Source: Pyrrhoderma lamaoense (taxonomy: Eukaryota > Basidiomycota > Agaricomycetes > Hymenochaetales > Hymenochaetaceae). Taken from it: a DNA stretch of 64,000 nucleotides. The notes beneath the pieces are model-generated. The model saw only the letters and a list, made by a program, of their open reading frames with translations. It made no database searches and was not told where the DNA came from. The DNA is taken from contig NBAZ01000009.1 in NCBI GenBank assembly GCA_002794735.1, positions 124,001-188,000 of the forward strand, in the 5' to 3' direction. The translations under genes were made by a program, and so were the position numbers. How positions within the stretch are numbered: the first letter of the stretch is position 1; every line of letters begins with the position of its first letter. This document shows, one piece after another, positions 38,654-51,305 of the stretch.

Positions 38654-40079
38654 CTATGAAGCAGCTTCCAACATCTGTTCTCCACCACTTTCTTCGCCAC
38701 TAGAAGTATTGACGGGGCCGCTTGAAGCTGTACTTCCAGCAGAAGCCATCTTTTGGTCTCCATTCTCTAAAAGAGGGGATGGAGGAAGGGAAGGTAAACT
38801 CGTTCTCCGAGTACCAGAGGCAGCTATATCTTCCGGGGATAACAAAGCCCCACCTTGATGGAGGGGAGCACTCTTCCTACCTGCTTTACGAGTAGGATCC
38901 TGTAATAAATTTTGCTGGGGTAGGCCTTTTGTTATGCGTGGTGGAGAGAGTGAATCAACTTGACCCGCTTTGATAGCTCGGACTGACGGGTTGAAATGAT
39001 TACACTTGGGGCATACATACTCTGCAGAAAAGCAGAGTATCAGTTAACAAAATACGTCCGTATAAGAGTTATATTGATGCACTAACGAGTATCTTCCCAC
39101 ATTTCCGGCTTAACAAGACCATTATGCGCAAAACATCTCCGGCAAATGAGTGCATAACGATTAGCGGCGTTGGTTATGCTAGGATCATCTTCGCCTAACA
39201 GTGCATCCGCAAGTTTATCATACCACTGTTTGCGTGGGGGCCGACAGGGGTCTGTTGAACTGAGTTTATTTACATTGAGCAAAGCTGTATATGCCAGGCG
39301 AGTCCACTCTGAATAGCACACACCTTGATTTACGGGTACAGGTGAAGGTTGACCCTTATTTACACCCGGATGGCCATTGGCGTGAGTAGGCATGTTACGC
39401 TGTGGAGTCATGGGCTGCTTCTGAGCCATCGGATGCTGTCTTTGGATCCCTCCATTCGCAACTCCAGGTCCAGGGCTAGGGCGCCCCGATCTTGAAGGAG
39501 AATCATAACGATCAAGCAGATCTTTTGTTGTATAGTAGTTTGTTTTCTTCTTGATTTCTTCGACTTTGTTCCTCTGCTTCACAAGAAGATCTTTCAAGGT
39601 CTTTTCTAAAGACAATTGTAAGAAAAACACTGTGCCACGTGAAGAAGAAATGAGGCACGCACCTTCAGCATTTTCAATACGCGTGTACCACGTCTGCACG
39701 ATTCGACGCGAGAACTGGATTCTGAACCTATATCAGAGATTTGCATGGTGCAAGATATGAAAAGGAAGCCTACATTATTGGGCCAATAAATACAGGTGCA
39801 ACAGCTAACTTTGGAACCTGGCTTAGGAAACCTGTATACCATAAACCAACATAGGCTACCCATGCTGCAAGGGTATAAATGGTGAGCATCAACGTAGTCC
39901 GCCGCTCTCGAATCTTGATATCAGACAGACGTGTCTGACGCTTTTGAATGTCTAGAGCTAGGCTGAGAGGACTTGCTCATAATCCTCGGGCTCTTTCTGA
40001 TATGTGTCTGTTGAGAATACTGTTCATTCGTCATCCAGTTGAAACCACCTACCGATTTGAACCAGGAGAAGATAGTCAT
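38654..40079 (-). CDS. LNP1: Lunapark family ER-junction protein
   Basis: Lunapark (Lnp1) proteins stabilise three-way junctions of the tubular endoplasmic reticulum. The N-terminus (MTIFSWFKS) leads into a coiled segment, LALDIQKRQTRLSDIKIRERR, then a membrane hairpin (LMLTIYTLAAWVAYVGLWYT and LAVAPVFIGPI) and a second coil reading KTLKDLLVKQRNKVEEIKKK before TNYYTTKDLLDRYD. The C-terminal domain has the expected zinc ribbon: CRRC about 20 residues before CPKC, followed by NHFNPS. The tail is Ser/Pro-rich. About five introns; junctions checked in frame. One base appears missing near 39965-39970 (SS-LALD), which would otherwise break the second coding segment. It is divergent from the TIM-barrel gene. 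Confidence 0.9.
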
Positions 40080-40450
40080 ATTATACGATTTTACTATGAG
40101 AAAGCCAAAGATAAAAGGTTTTGAATGAATGAAAGGAGACCTGAGATAGGAGTTTCTGCCAAAAGCAGCGGTATGGACACGTTATATGAGAAGAACCTGC
40201 ATACAAAGCCACTTGCTACATCACAAGTACATCAGTGTTGCAGTCACGTGTCACAATAAAGAGATCGCCGTGAACCAACTTCCTTTTGGACATATCACTA
40301 TAATACGTATCTTACACTTTAGGCTTTACACCAGATCTATGACATCTATGATGTCGTATTCTATGTGTCAATTATCACTGCCAGATGTTGATGCTAAATA
40401 TATCGGCCTTGCAACGATATGCTCCGTAAACTGTCTTTCTCAAAACTTTC
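40080..40450. promoter_or_regulatory. Divergent intergenic region, Lunapark / TIM-barrel gene
   Basis: This 371-bp gap separates two start codons pointing outward, so it must hold both promoters. No clear TATA box or known binding motif is seen. Confidence 0.5.
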
Positions 40451-41807
40451 ATGTCTACATCTACTAGTCTACACTCCTTGCAAGAAATTCAGACTGCCTA
40501 TGCCACCGCATCTGCGGGAATGCACCCTACTCATGATCTCCCATTAAAGCTTACTGCTATCTCTCAAGCTGGCTTCAAATGGACGGAAGTATCATTCTCG
40601 GACTTGGAAAACTATGCTTCATCAAAAAATCAAGGTTATGAGAAAATAAATGCAAGTGGTGAGGGAGATGTAGAAAAGCTTCTTGTGGCTGCAGAAGAGA
40701 TAGGCGAAATATGCCGAAAGCTTGGGCTGCATGTTCTTACACTCATGCCGTACAATGTTTTGTCACTGGAGCTCTACAAGGACTAATAACATGCTTCTAG
40801 CTTCTCTCGCTTTGAGGGATACACTGATGGTGGCATGTTAAATCGTGGTTTGAAGAGAGCCGAAACATGGTTCAAAGTCATGAAAGTAAGAACCGTCTGA
40901 TTTCATGGTCATCATTCAATACAGTATTAAAAGACGTAAAAAGGCACTTGACTGTAAGACTCTCCAACTAGGCTCTTCCGATGATCCCTCTATCAGTTCC
41001 AACTACGATCTTTACGTGGAAAATCTCCAGCAACTTGCGGATGCAGCTGCGAAACATGAACCTCCCATATATATGTATGTACTTGACATAGCCTTCCCTC
41101 TGAAGTATTAACGTTCCATAGCGCTTACGAGATGTGGGCATGGGGTACATACGTGTAAGGGAATTATTTGTTTTTTTCTACTAAATCCCATAATAATGCT
41201 GTTGCAGGAATACTTGGGAACACACCTGGTCAATTTGTTCACGTGTTTCACGACCAAACTTTGGATTATGTCTAGACACTTTCCAAATCGCTGCACCATA
41301 TCTTTTGGAATCACTATCCCATGGCTCTAATAGCAAATCAGCAGCTCATCTCCCCTCATCGTCTCTCAAGACAAGTCTTCGACGTCTTACAGAAACTTTA
41401 AGAGATCATACAGACAAGATTTTTTACCTTCAAGTAAGTGACGGAAAATACGTTCCTAAGGAAGCGCTTGTTCGAGAAGCAGATGAACAAAATATTCATC
41501 CACTATATGCGTATTCCAACGCCTACCGTCCCTTACCTTTCCAAAGTAGGATTGTAGGGTCAGAATTAGGACTAGTTCCCGTAATGGAAATAGTGAAAGC
41601 AATACTAGCTACGAATTGGAGGGGACCATGGTCTTACGAGGTAACAGTATTTTCATTCAAAGCACGAGTAGCCTAATGCCTACCCATTTCTAGGTATTTT
41701 TTGCAGAGGATCAAAATAGAGATGATCCGGAAGTACCATTTCGGTGGGCGAGTGATGCTATGGACGCTCACACTCGAATTATCGCTGAGTTGTCTCTTAA
41801 GGAGTGA
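40451..41807 (+). CDS. Xylose-isomerase-like TIM-barrel protein
   Basis: Member of the sugar phosphate isomerase/epimerase superfamily (AP-endonuclease-2 fold), about 350 residues. Six exons join in frame: 40451-40761, 40801-40887, 40944-41074, 41122-41154, 41208-41640 and 41694-41807. Visible superfamily marks are the N-terminal strand AYATASAGMHPTHDLPLKL, the metal-site acidic strands IAYEMWAWG and LCLDTFQIAA, YLQVSDG, and EVFFAED near the end. Fungal relatives are annotated as xylose-isomerase-like or 3-dehydroshikimate dehydratase-like proteins; substrate cannot be told from sequence. The frame has no breaks. It converges with the P450 gene 280 bp downstream. The first intron is short (39 nt) but has a good branch-site context (GACTAATAAC). 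Confidence 0.85.
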
Positions 41808-42087
41808 TTTCTATGCATGACTATTCGTTCCTTTTGTGGAACTCTACCAGCATGACTTTAAATCTAAACATATGACCTTTCTTATCCATTTCGAAAATGC
41901 CATGAATTTTGTGTATGGTTTGGATGTATTGTGATGTACATTGTACGTTTTGCATCCTGTTGTAGAGTCAAGATAGTGTTACTTCACGCGACTTTATTAT
42001 AAGTTATCAACAGGTATTTGATGTACTATCATGAGAAAGTAAGTATTATCACAACAATGTAAGCTATATCCTACATCTTCAGCACAC

Positions 42088-44317
42088 CTAAGCTCTTGAT
42101 CTTAGTTGAACTAGTAGCTTCCCATGATGCATTACAAAATAATCTTCAAGATGCTCGATCCACTCATCGGAATTATAATCATCTGCGAACCGAAACTCGA
42201 ACCTCTGTATAAGGAGAGCAATCACAAACCTCATCTCGACCAGTGCGAGCCCACGGCCAACACAATTTTGGGGTCCATAAGAGAATGGGATAAATGCAGA
42301 TACATTAGTGACGATTTCTGAGTTCGTTCCCCCATTGTCTTGACTTTCAACTTCGTTATTTTGCAACCACCTATCCGGCCAAAATGAGTCTGGATTGGGT
42401 GAAAAGTTCTTCGGATTCCGATGCATAGCATATGGCGGCACACAAACAGCGGTTCCCTCAGGAATGTACCTACGAAAGCATAAATACATGATAATAGCAA
42501 ATTACAAGCTAACTTACCGCTGAAGTATCCATCTTCCACCCGTACCTATCTCTGGAGCTCGTTGTAGGAAGGTAGGAACTGCAGGTTGCAATCTCAAAGC
42601 CTCATTTCTAATGAATACTCAGCAATTATTGTTTTAAGGTATTAGTTGACACGCACAAGATCGCATTTAATATAGGTAATCCTGCAAGCTTAGCGGAATC
42701 AAAGGGATCGCCTTCTCCTGGAGGGAAAGAACGATCAATCTCTTCTTGAAGACGTTTGTATTCCGAAGGATGTTTCATTATAAAGTAAAAAAGACCACTT
42801 AAAACGGTCGACGTGGTATCTGAACCTGCTGCGATAGCAAGGCCTGCCTCGGTTCCCAGTTCTGCATCAGTTCGTTTGACGTATTTCTCATCTCCAATCT
42901 CGTTAAGCTACACATAACACTAAGTGATGTACTGGCCACAAGAGTTGTTTCTTGCTTCTTGTAACTCACTAAATAGCAGCACAGGTCCTTGCCAATAGGT
43001 CCCCTATCTCGGCGAGCATATATCCTCGATTTAGCGAATGCGACATACCGGTGCGTAGTTCTTGCTACTTTAGGTATTCTTCCTAGGTGGGGTGTGAACC
43101 ACTGGAAATGTTGTAAAACTGCCTGAAATCTACACAAAGCATGAAAAAATATATGAGATCAAGGTAGAGAATTACTCACTTGAGCGCGCCTAGCATAAGC
43201 GTCCAAAATCCTTCTTTATCTCCAGCATCACGCATAAGTTCGAATCCACCACCGAATCTTTCGTGCACATGAGCAACATATTAACTCATAGTAATCATTT
43301 CAATATTCTTACGCCATATCTCCCATGAAATCCACACTAAAAGTACCTTATTAGTTATTTGATACGAATTACTGAAAATGATGTTTACGCGAAATATGTT
43401 ATCCATTCTGAGAGGTCTATCGGAGAGTTGGACCTCGCGCTGCGTTTCTCGAGCTCTGAAGCAAGTTGTAGTGCCCGTTTCTGAATGACTGGCTCGTAGT
43501 TTTTGATAGATGTTGAATTGAACGCTAAGTTCCATACTCTTCTACGGCGTATATGATCCTTTGTGGACCGAAGTGAAAGTAAACCTGGAGTAGTGCCGTG
43601 AATCATACGAGCCGACCACACTTCAGATAGTATTAGAACAAAATAGTGCATATACTTAGTAACTGAGTAAAACTTACTTGGTCCCTTTGGCATCTTATAT
43701 GCTCCTAGAACTTCGGGTATAGCGTCTGCATCTACGATAGATATCTCGTTTGGCCCTAAGACATACTACGTGTATAAAATAAAAGCAACTTCGGACTTTC
43801 TTCTATTCGGCTTACCCACGCGAACATAGGGTCCATACTTGTCATGTAACTCCTTGTGATAAATGTGAACTTTCCCTTTTGCTGTATAGTACGACATCAC
43901 GAATTTTGAGATTTTCAAGGCATAGGACCAGGGTACTCCGCAAGAGGATGCCAAGGTGAGATACGGTAGATAATTATGCTTGATATCAATGTCGAGTAGA
44001 AAACTCCAAAGGAGAAAAATAGTGAGTAATAAGAGGGTTTGTCTTGGAAATAAGGTGCTGATGTAGCAAGCAAGAACACCATGTACGGCACGAGAATCAA
44101 GAGAGTCAGATGGTGTAAAATGCGTGATATGTCATATTCAAATCGTTTATAGATGATATGAACAACCTTGATCAAAGTAAAATAGATATCACTAGTACCA
44201 ATACCCTCTGCTTGTTAGAGACATTAAACTCACTACTGCACTCGTGATGTTAATTACCAGGATGTCTTGAAGAACATGATCAGAAAACCAAAGGCGTAGA
44301 AAGTCGAGATTTATCAT
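42088..44317 (-). CDS. Cytochrome P450 monooxygenase
   Basis: ER-anchored heme monooxygenase of about 550 residues spread over about ten exons. Order from the N-terminus: hydrophobic segments (LTLLILVPYMVFLLATSA and FGVFYSTLISSIIIY), the proline hinge SPWHPLAEYPGPMP, HDKYGPYVRVGPNEIS, the I-helix AGSDTT, the K-helix EALR, the PDRW motif and the heme loop FSYGPQNCVGRGLA with the cysteine ligand. All key residues are present and the exons I checked join in frame, so it appears intact. The hinge and N-terminal arrangement are typical of the expanded P450 families of Agaricomycetes; the exact CYP family and substrate are not assignable here. Start chosen at MINLDFL; an in-frame upstream ATG exists at 44386. 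Confidence 0.9.
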
Positions 44318-44788
44318 TGTTGTGGTTGCTGATGGGGAGATCAGTGAAAGTTGCCTTGTAACGAGCATTGTGTGGATATTAGACAAATTAGATGCTTAGA
44401 TAACATTTGATGGTGTGAATGAAAGACTAAGTCGGAACCATATTGCTTCTATTCATTTTACAAATGATTGATAGCAATTCTTAGTTCTGTATTAAGATTG
44501 ATGAAATGATTAAATTCACCGCTCTATATGAAGATCAATTCTTTAAGAGAACCATTTATGATATCTTCGTTTCATTATTAGTTACATACCTCGGGCACCT
44601 TAGTATTACACGAGTACTGTTTCCCGAAACAAACACATGTAAATATTAAATCAGAATCACTAGAAGACTGATCTATGTGAAAACAATAAAAATATCTATA
44701 ACGTCGACAATAAATCTAGCTTGCGAATAGAAAGCACTATGAATACGGTTTTGAATTGACACTAACATTTGTGGTATATTAAGGACTA

Positions 44789-47700
44789 TTAGCCAAGATT
44801 CTGAAAACTCTCCGTCCAATGAGAGCCTATTTTCGCATCTGAAAAATCAAGCTTCGTGTAGAAAGCGCGATTAAACAATGCAATACTCTTATAAGGGCAA
44901 ACAGTACTCCGAAGCTCATGAGGGATCCACATGACTAGTTCTCCACTCAGATTATCGACCCAACCATCTTCGCGTAAAACCCAATTCATCTCATTCGGAT
45001 TCCGGCTGTTGTCCAAATTCGAATAGTCCCATCTCTCGATGTAGTCGCGATTTTCTTTCCTTCTGGAAAAGTTGCAATAGATGTGACCAATGCGTGTGTC
45101 CCAGAAAGGCTCGAATACGCTTTACGGTGATTGAGTCCCATATTCGAAATGTTCTATCTCAGATCCTGATATAACCACTTCCATCTGGAGAGTACTGCAC
45201 TGAAGTCACCCAGTCTAAATGTCCTTCAATTTTCTCGCAGATATTTTTACCAGATGATGCAAGCCAGATTCTTATTGATTTATCGGTGGACCCGATACTA
45301 TATGTTCACCATTCGGAGAATAGGAGACTGATGTCACGCTATCAGTATGCCCTCTAAATGGACCAGCAAATAGCTGTCCTCCAGAAGCATCCCAAATGCA
45401 TATTGTGTGATCATCAGAGCCAGATACGATATACTTTCCGTCGGGCGAATAGTCAACTGATCGTATAGTACTTGCATGACCCTCAATTGGACCTACAACC
45501 GTACTTTTGACTGCGACGTCCCATATACGTATAGTCTTATCTTTAGAAGCTGATGCTATATATTTCCCATCTGGTGATACACTTATCGACTCAACGAAGT
45601 CTGTGTGTCCTTCAAGAGCGATAGACTCGCCATTCATCTTCCATAAACGTACAGTGTTGTCTTCAGAGCCGGATATGACAATATATGGTTCCAAGGACGT
45701 AAAGGCAACTGATGTGACAGTTCTGTGTGCCCTCTCCATGGACCAGATACGAGTTTACCGTTTACAGCATTCCATAAGCAGATTATCCCGTCTGAAAAGC
45801 CAGAAACCAGAAGTTCGCCATTTCTGAGACCGAGATCGATCTTATATCGCGTGTGTGACCTTCAAATGGCTTATTACCAGACATGTCGCCTTCTGCATCC
45901 CACATACGAATTGAATTATCAGATGACCCCGAGATAAAACGTGTTCCATCGATGGCAAAAGAGACAGACAGAACAGCCCCTCATGTCCCCGAATCTCCTA
46001 GGCGTATTGAGCTGTCATCCACGTTCCATATGCGGATTACCTTATCCTCGGATCCGATAATATGTATTTGCCATCGGGAGAATAAGCAACAGAAAGTATG
46101 CGACCCGCATGGTCTCCGAACCTCTTCAATAGGTTTTCTTTAGATCCAATTCCCAGACGTAAGCCGACCCATCGTCGACCCAGATACAAACTATTTCCAT
46201 CGGAGAGAAACGAACAGAGTTGATTGTTCCTTTATGCCCTTAAATGGACCAGACAATAATCTTCGGCTTTCAACATCCCATATACGCAGACAGTTTGATC
46301 ACTCGATCCTGAAGCAATACGTCGACCATCTCGGAGAAACAGATGGAGCATATAGTAGATTCATGACCATTCAACGGCTGAGTATCGCTTGTTATCTCTT
46401 GTGTCCCAAAGTTGTATACTACCGTCTTCAAGTCCAGATGCAATGTATCTAGTGTCTGGAGAGATTGCAACGCTCCAAACTCCTTTGCGAAAATCTTGTC
46501 TGCCTTGGGACTGGCTCCCCATCTGTAGCATTCCAGAATCGAACAGTACCATCTAACGAACCCGATACTATGTATTTTCCATCTGATGAGTAAGTGCGGA
46601 AGTAACACGGTCCATATGTCCATATATCCGCCAATAATAATTTCGCCATTTGCTGCACTCCACACATAAATAGTATAATCATCAGATCCAGACACGATGT
46701 GTGTCCCGTCTGGAGAAAAGGCAACAGTCCTAACAGCGTCGTAGTGACCTATGATCTTCTTGATACATGCAGAGCGTGCCTTACTTCCGCATATTCAACC
46801 GAAGCAATAGAAGTTGTGCGTTTTGCATAATGCTCAGAGACGATCGAATATTCCCTTGTGAGAGGAGAAGAGATGTATATATGTGTGGTGTGCTCTGCGA
46901 GATCATGTCAGAAAACACGGTCGCTTGACGGTAGGCATCTCTTAAGAAAGCAGACAGCTTTACATCGGCATTCTAGGATATTGATGTTAACAAGATAGAC
47001 ACTATTCAGTACGAATCAGCTTACCCCGAGCCAAGTAAGCGCATACACAAGAGATGATCCAGCAACATGGCCAAATGAGTTGGTTAAGCTAAGGACTTCA
47101 AACCAGTACAGGAACTTTTTATGTAAAAAGTTTCTAATTTTCTGCGTAACCCTCAGAACATGGAACATCGCGTAAATGGAGAGTCCAATTGCAACATACG
47201 TATTGCAATAGTCGGGGAACATTCTCATCTATACGACGTTCTAGCCCAACTACATCCTTATTCAACACATAAGATGATTCGAGATTGCAGATATTGAACC
47301 GAAGCAATTCTGTCATTATGTCGAAGCATCGTGATGTGAAATACTCCTTCTGCGCACTGATATTTATATACCAATCCTTATCTTTACACGCGGCGATACA
47401 AGATAGTCAAAGAAAGATGCATGGTGAATACGGATAGGCTGTCCAGGTTCATACATGATTAAAGATCGAAGACAGGTAAGCAGGCTTGCCGTTGTATCTT
47501 CCGCCAGTCCCAGAATGTGATCCATGTCCTTATCTATCAGCGAAGACCGCCCAAAGAATATGAAAGAGATGACCCTTGAAAATATGAGTTTTGTTGATTC
47601 ATCCCAATCGAGAGAGTTTTCCAACACGGTTTCATATAGGTCGTTGAGGCCTAAGCTTTTGGCGTCTTGAACCAAGCTTTTGAAACGATCAAAGCGATTC

Positions 47701-49869
47701 ATCTTCTTGTTAGCGACGAACTTGATTGCTGTCGAGGCCCAGATGAACAACCATCAGCGCCTCTCCAAGAGTATAGAGACTCTCATCCCATACCCAGTCG
47801 GCAGGTACCTTCAGTTGCCCAGATGACTTTAGAGCCTCAAACTCGAACTTAACATATGAAAACACGTCCTTCTTGCTATCATCTGATCTGTGATTTAGGT
47901 GAATGCAACGCATCACATCAGGACTACTTGACGGAGAAAGTAATGAGATAATGTCTTCCTCCGGTCTGCTTGTGATGAGAAAGCGGAAATTCGTCGGTAG
48001 GGTGGATAGATTTTGAAGGAGCTGGACGAATGTCCTTCGAGTTTCCGGAGATCCACATTCGTCCAAAGCATCGAATACAACCAAAACTGGCGCCTTCAGC
48101 CCGTTTCGCACTGCGTCATGAAGGGGTGCGTATATGAAGATTTCAAACTGGCTCTTCAGCGTAGCAGATCTCAGTTCCCCATACCTTCAAGCGCAGAATC
48201 AATGCGTTCAGCAATATTTGATTATACTGTGCTAAATTATAAGCGAGTGTTGGAATCACGTTGTTAGGATCGCTATTCCCCTTTGGAAGAATAAATGTGC
48301 TCCAAGTTTCCTTTTCCTTCGGTACTCCTCGGCAAGCGTCGTCGCAACCGTACTCTTTCCTGTTCCAGCAAGCCCAAACAGCAGAAACATGTTAGGATGC
48401 GATACTTCTTGGCCCACAAGTTGATCTGTTCTCTGAGATTAGTACGTGTACCCTCTAAACATTCTGGTCGATTTGCTCCGGATGGAGAATCAGCAGGCTT
48501 GAGTTTACCCTTCAGTTCTATACAAAGATTAAAAAAGCAGTTCATTATACATCAAGTGATCGCATGCTTACTCTCAAGAAGGTTTTTATCCGAATCACGA
48601 CCGACAATAGTAACCGTCTGTAGTGCGATAGCATCCCTGAACTCACTCTTCAGTTTTTCTAGACGCCCTTTGAAGTTCTCTATTTCACTCTTTTCTCCTA
48701 CACGAAGAATCCTATCTATAAAGATTATGAGTAAAAGTTGTAGCAAATATGATATATTACGCACCTACAAAAACGTGTTGGGAATATGACCTGATAAATA
48801 TACTGCATTCCGTGAGAAAATCAAGTAGTTCATTGATAGTTGATGACAAGATTCGAGGGGCCGCCGTAGCTTAGCTGCTTCAGCGACGTGATGAAAAGCT
48901 TTTGCAAGGTCCTCTACAAGCTCTTGTACTAGCTTATCAAAACTGAACTGGGTTGAAACGACCTAGACAGATTGAAACAGAGTTTTACGTGTGTATGCGT
49001 TTTGTTAGAACTCAGGTTACTTACTTTGTACAGAGCTAAGGTTACACAGCACGCAACCTGGAGACCAGGATGTATCTGCATGATATTTATCAGCTTGCTG
49101 ATAAAACATACAGCTAGAGTACCGACATCTGATATACCAACGATGATATTCACAATAACATCGATAGCAGGGATGGCCCCTTCAAACAACTTGAAAAGAT
49201 CGCTTTCAATGACAGCCGTCCACCTTCGACTAGTTCATCTATACCGCTTGCCAGCTTATCCATAACACCTCCTTGGCTTTTAAGTACGTCTCTAACGACG
49301 TTTCTGAGGCGATCCTGGTATTCATCACCGCATCAGATTTTCGTAACTTGATATGTATGACCCCTTCGCCCCCTTCTTAGACTTTTTGAGCTATTTAGAG
49401 GGATGTCTATATACTGATGAGTATGGCCAATCGAATTTAGTTATGTTCTTGAGCGCACCTGTAATAGTAGATTGAAGTGTTTCGAACTCAATTTTATCTC
49501 GCCATATCCTATGCAGTGTCTTGTATGGAATCATGTTTGACTTTAATAGTTACAAAGTCAGTGTTGGTTGGACATAATCTAGGATATCATATCAATACGT
49601 TTTGCATATTAATCTATGTGATATACTTACAAGGGAAAAGATTCATTCCAAGTGGGAGAAACTGTCTCCCTTGTCGTGCTTGTTTTCTGAGATACCTCAC
49701 AGAATGACACTTCGGCATAAAACGCTTTCTTTGACGCAGCCTTTTGAGAAGAGAGCGCTCCTTCCAAAGTTGTTTTACTTCGGCGTGTGATACTATAGTG
49801 GACCAGTGAGATGAGGATATGCATTAACTTGTATTTAGACAAACCTTCAAGAACATAATACTCCATCAT
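44789..49869 (-). pseudogene. C2-NACHT-WD40 STAND/NLR-like gene, frame broken many times
   Basis: NLR-like STAND ATPase architecture. The N-terminal C2-like domain shows KKAFYAEVSFCEVSQKTSTT and SPTWNESFPL. The NACHT shows the Walker A FLLFGLAGTGKST and the Walker B VLVVFDALDEC, followed by LITSRPEED and IWASTAIKF. Next comes a winged-helix-like EPGQPIRIHHASFFDYL region. About 13-14 WD40 repeats (44.8-46.75 kb) fit two propellers, and a conserved tail WVLREDGWVDNLSGELV closes the protein. Such proteins are linked to non-self recognition in fungi. At least ten frame breaks are seen, almost all single-base losses, for example near 49500, 48400, 48280, 47750, 45292, 45155, 45087 and 45015. Three adjacent WD40 repeats remain intact at 45272-45739. 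Either a decaying paralogue or a multicopy gene with uncorrected read errors. Confidence 0.8.
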
Positions 49870-51305
49870 AAGTCAGACATTGAGTACAAAGGGATTACTG
49901 AAGCGTTTGATGAAACATCAACAAGTAGTATATTTGATCATATTGATTTCAAATTACACGCGTTGGGCGCACTCACATCTTACGGATGCATTATAAGAGT
50001 TCTGAAAAAGGTTCCCAGAAAGCTTACGTATGATTCTTGACGAAGGGAATTCGATAAATAAGAAAAGTAGAGTCTTCTCACTTCAATAAGAGAAGTTTAA
50101 CATACGATCAGTTAAGTCCCCAGGTTGTTTCAATGCATGTTGTATCAAAGACCTTCCCGGACAACGCTGGTAGCAAAAATACTTGGCTTTTTATTTTAGT
50201 AGTTATGTTGATCAAATTTAAATCCGTCACACGCGCGGTTAGATGATGTACCTTAAAAGATATGATTACTAGAGCTTTGCTCTTATAAAATATACAATAC
50301 GCTATGAGTGTTACATTGCAACCATGTACTGGAAATAGCGGAACATAATACAAGCACACCCCTTTGTACTTGCAAGTTGAGAAGCACAACATTAACATTT
50401 CTATCTCTGTTTACCAATAATATCACTCGGCTTTGTGACATTGCCGCAATAAGGCTTCATATAGCAGCCACCCGTTTCTGTGGAATTGCTTGAGGCTAAA
50501 GCCAATAATTAAAAGACCAAATTATTGTATAGCTCTTACTTAACAGAGCAATTTGTATCACCGATTTGATGAGCGTCTCTAGCCAGGCCATTTTGTGCTG
50601 TTACGGAAAATTAGATCACATGAGGCATTTAGGCTTGCTTTTAGTGTGCAACAATCAAAGTCGAAGTTTCCACATGGGCAGTAGAGGACAATCAGTCTCC
50701 GGATTGGCTCGTACGTTGCCTTAGCTTTTCCCGCTAGCTTGCTGATTGGATAATATGTTTTTTATTGAGTCCTGAAATCAGATATTCCGAAAGTACGGTT
50801 ACAGGAAGTACCGAACGTGTGGTTACGGTAATTTTTTTCTGTGAAGCTTGTTATACTCTATGAGTGGATAGAACGCTATTATGCGTTCAGAATTATAAAT
50901 AAATAGCTCTTCGAGACATGAAACATAGGCCCCACATTTGGCCTCCTTGGTGAGTTTACTTTGGAATACTTGGTTCCAGAGGACCGGAACAACCATAGGC
51001 TGTCTTATATAATGATGCCGAGACGGTATCCACTACCGTGGGTCATTTTTTTTAATAAGGCGGTAACCACTGTCTTTCTTTTGTATGGTTTTTTGCGTAT
51101 AAAAGGAGGAGAAATGACAGGTCTGTCTCCCCCAGGATCAGGATCCCTCCTTCAGCACCCACCCTCTTTTTTTCTTCATACTCAGGTTTACGAGGCTGGT
51201 CCCTCTCACATTACTCCTCGTTTCATAATACATCATATCTTCCCTTTTCTTCATTGAAGTTTCTCCTTGATCTCTAAGCCTGAAACTTTTGAACAGTATA
51301 CAAAA
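49870..51305. other. Intergenic region, NACHT gene / secreted protein gene
   Basis: 1.4 kb holding the divergent promoters of the NACHT-WD40 gene and the Gas1-like gene. The frames inside are short and unrecognisable. A TATA element lies at 51098. A short CT-rich leader precedes the ATG at 51306. Confidence 0.5.
51098..51104 (+). promoter_or_regulatory. TATA box of the Gas1-like gene
   Basis: TATAAAA followed by GGAGGAG, about 200 bp before the ATG at 51306. A consensus TATA element here fits strong, regulated transcription of a secreted protein, but the transcript start is not known. Confidence 0.55.
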
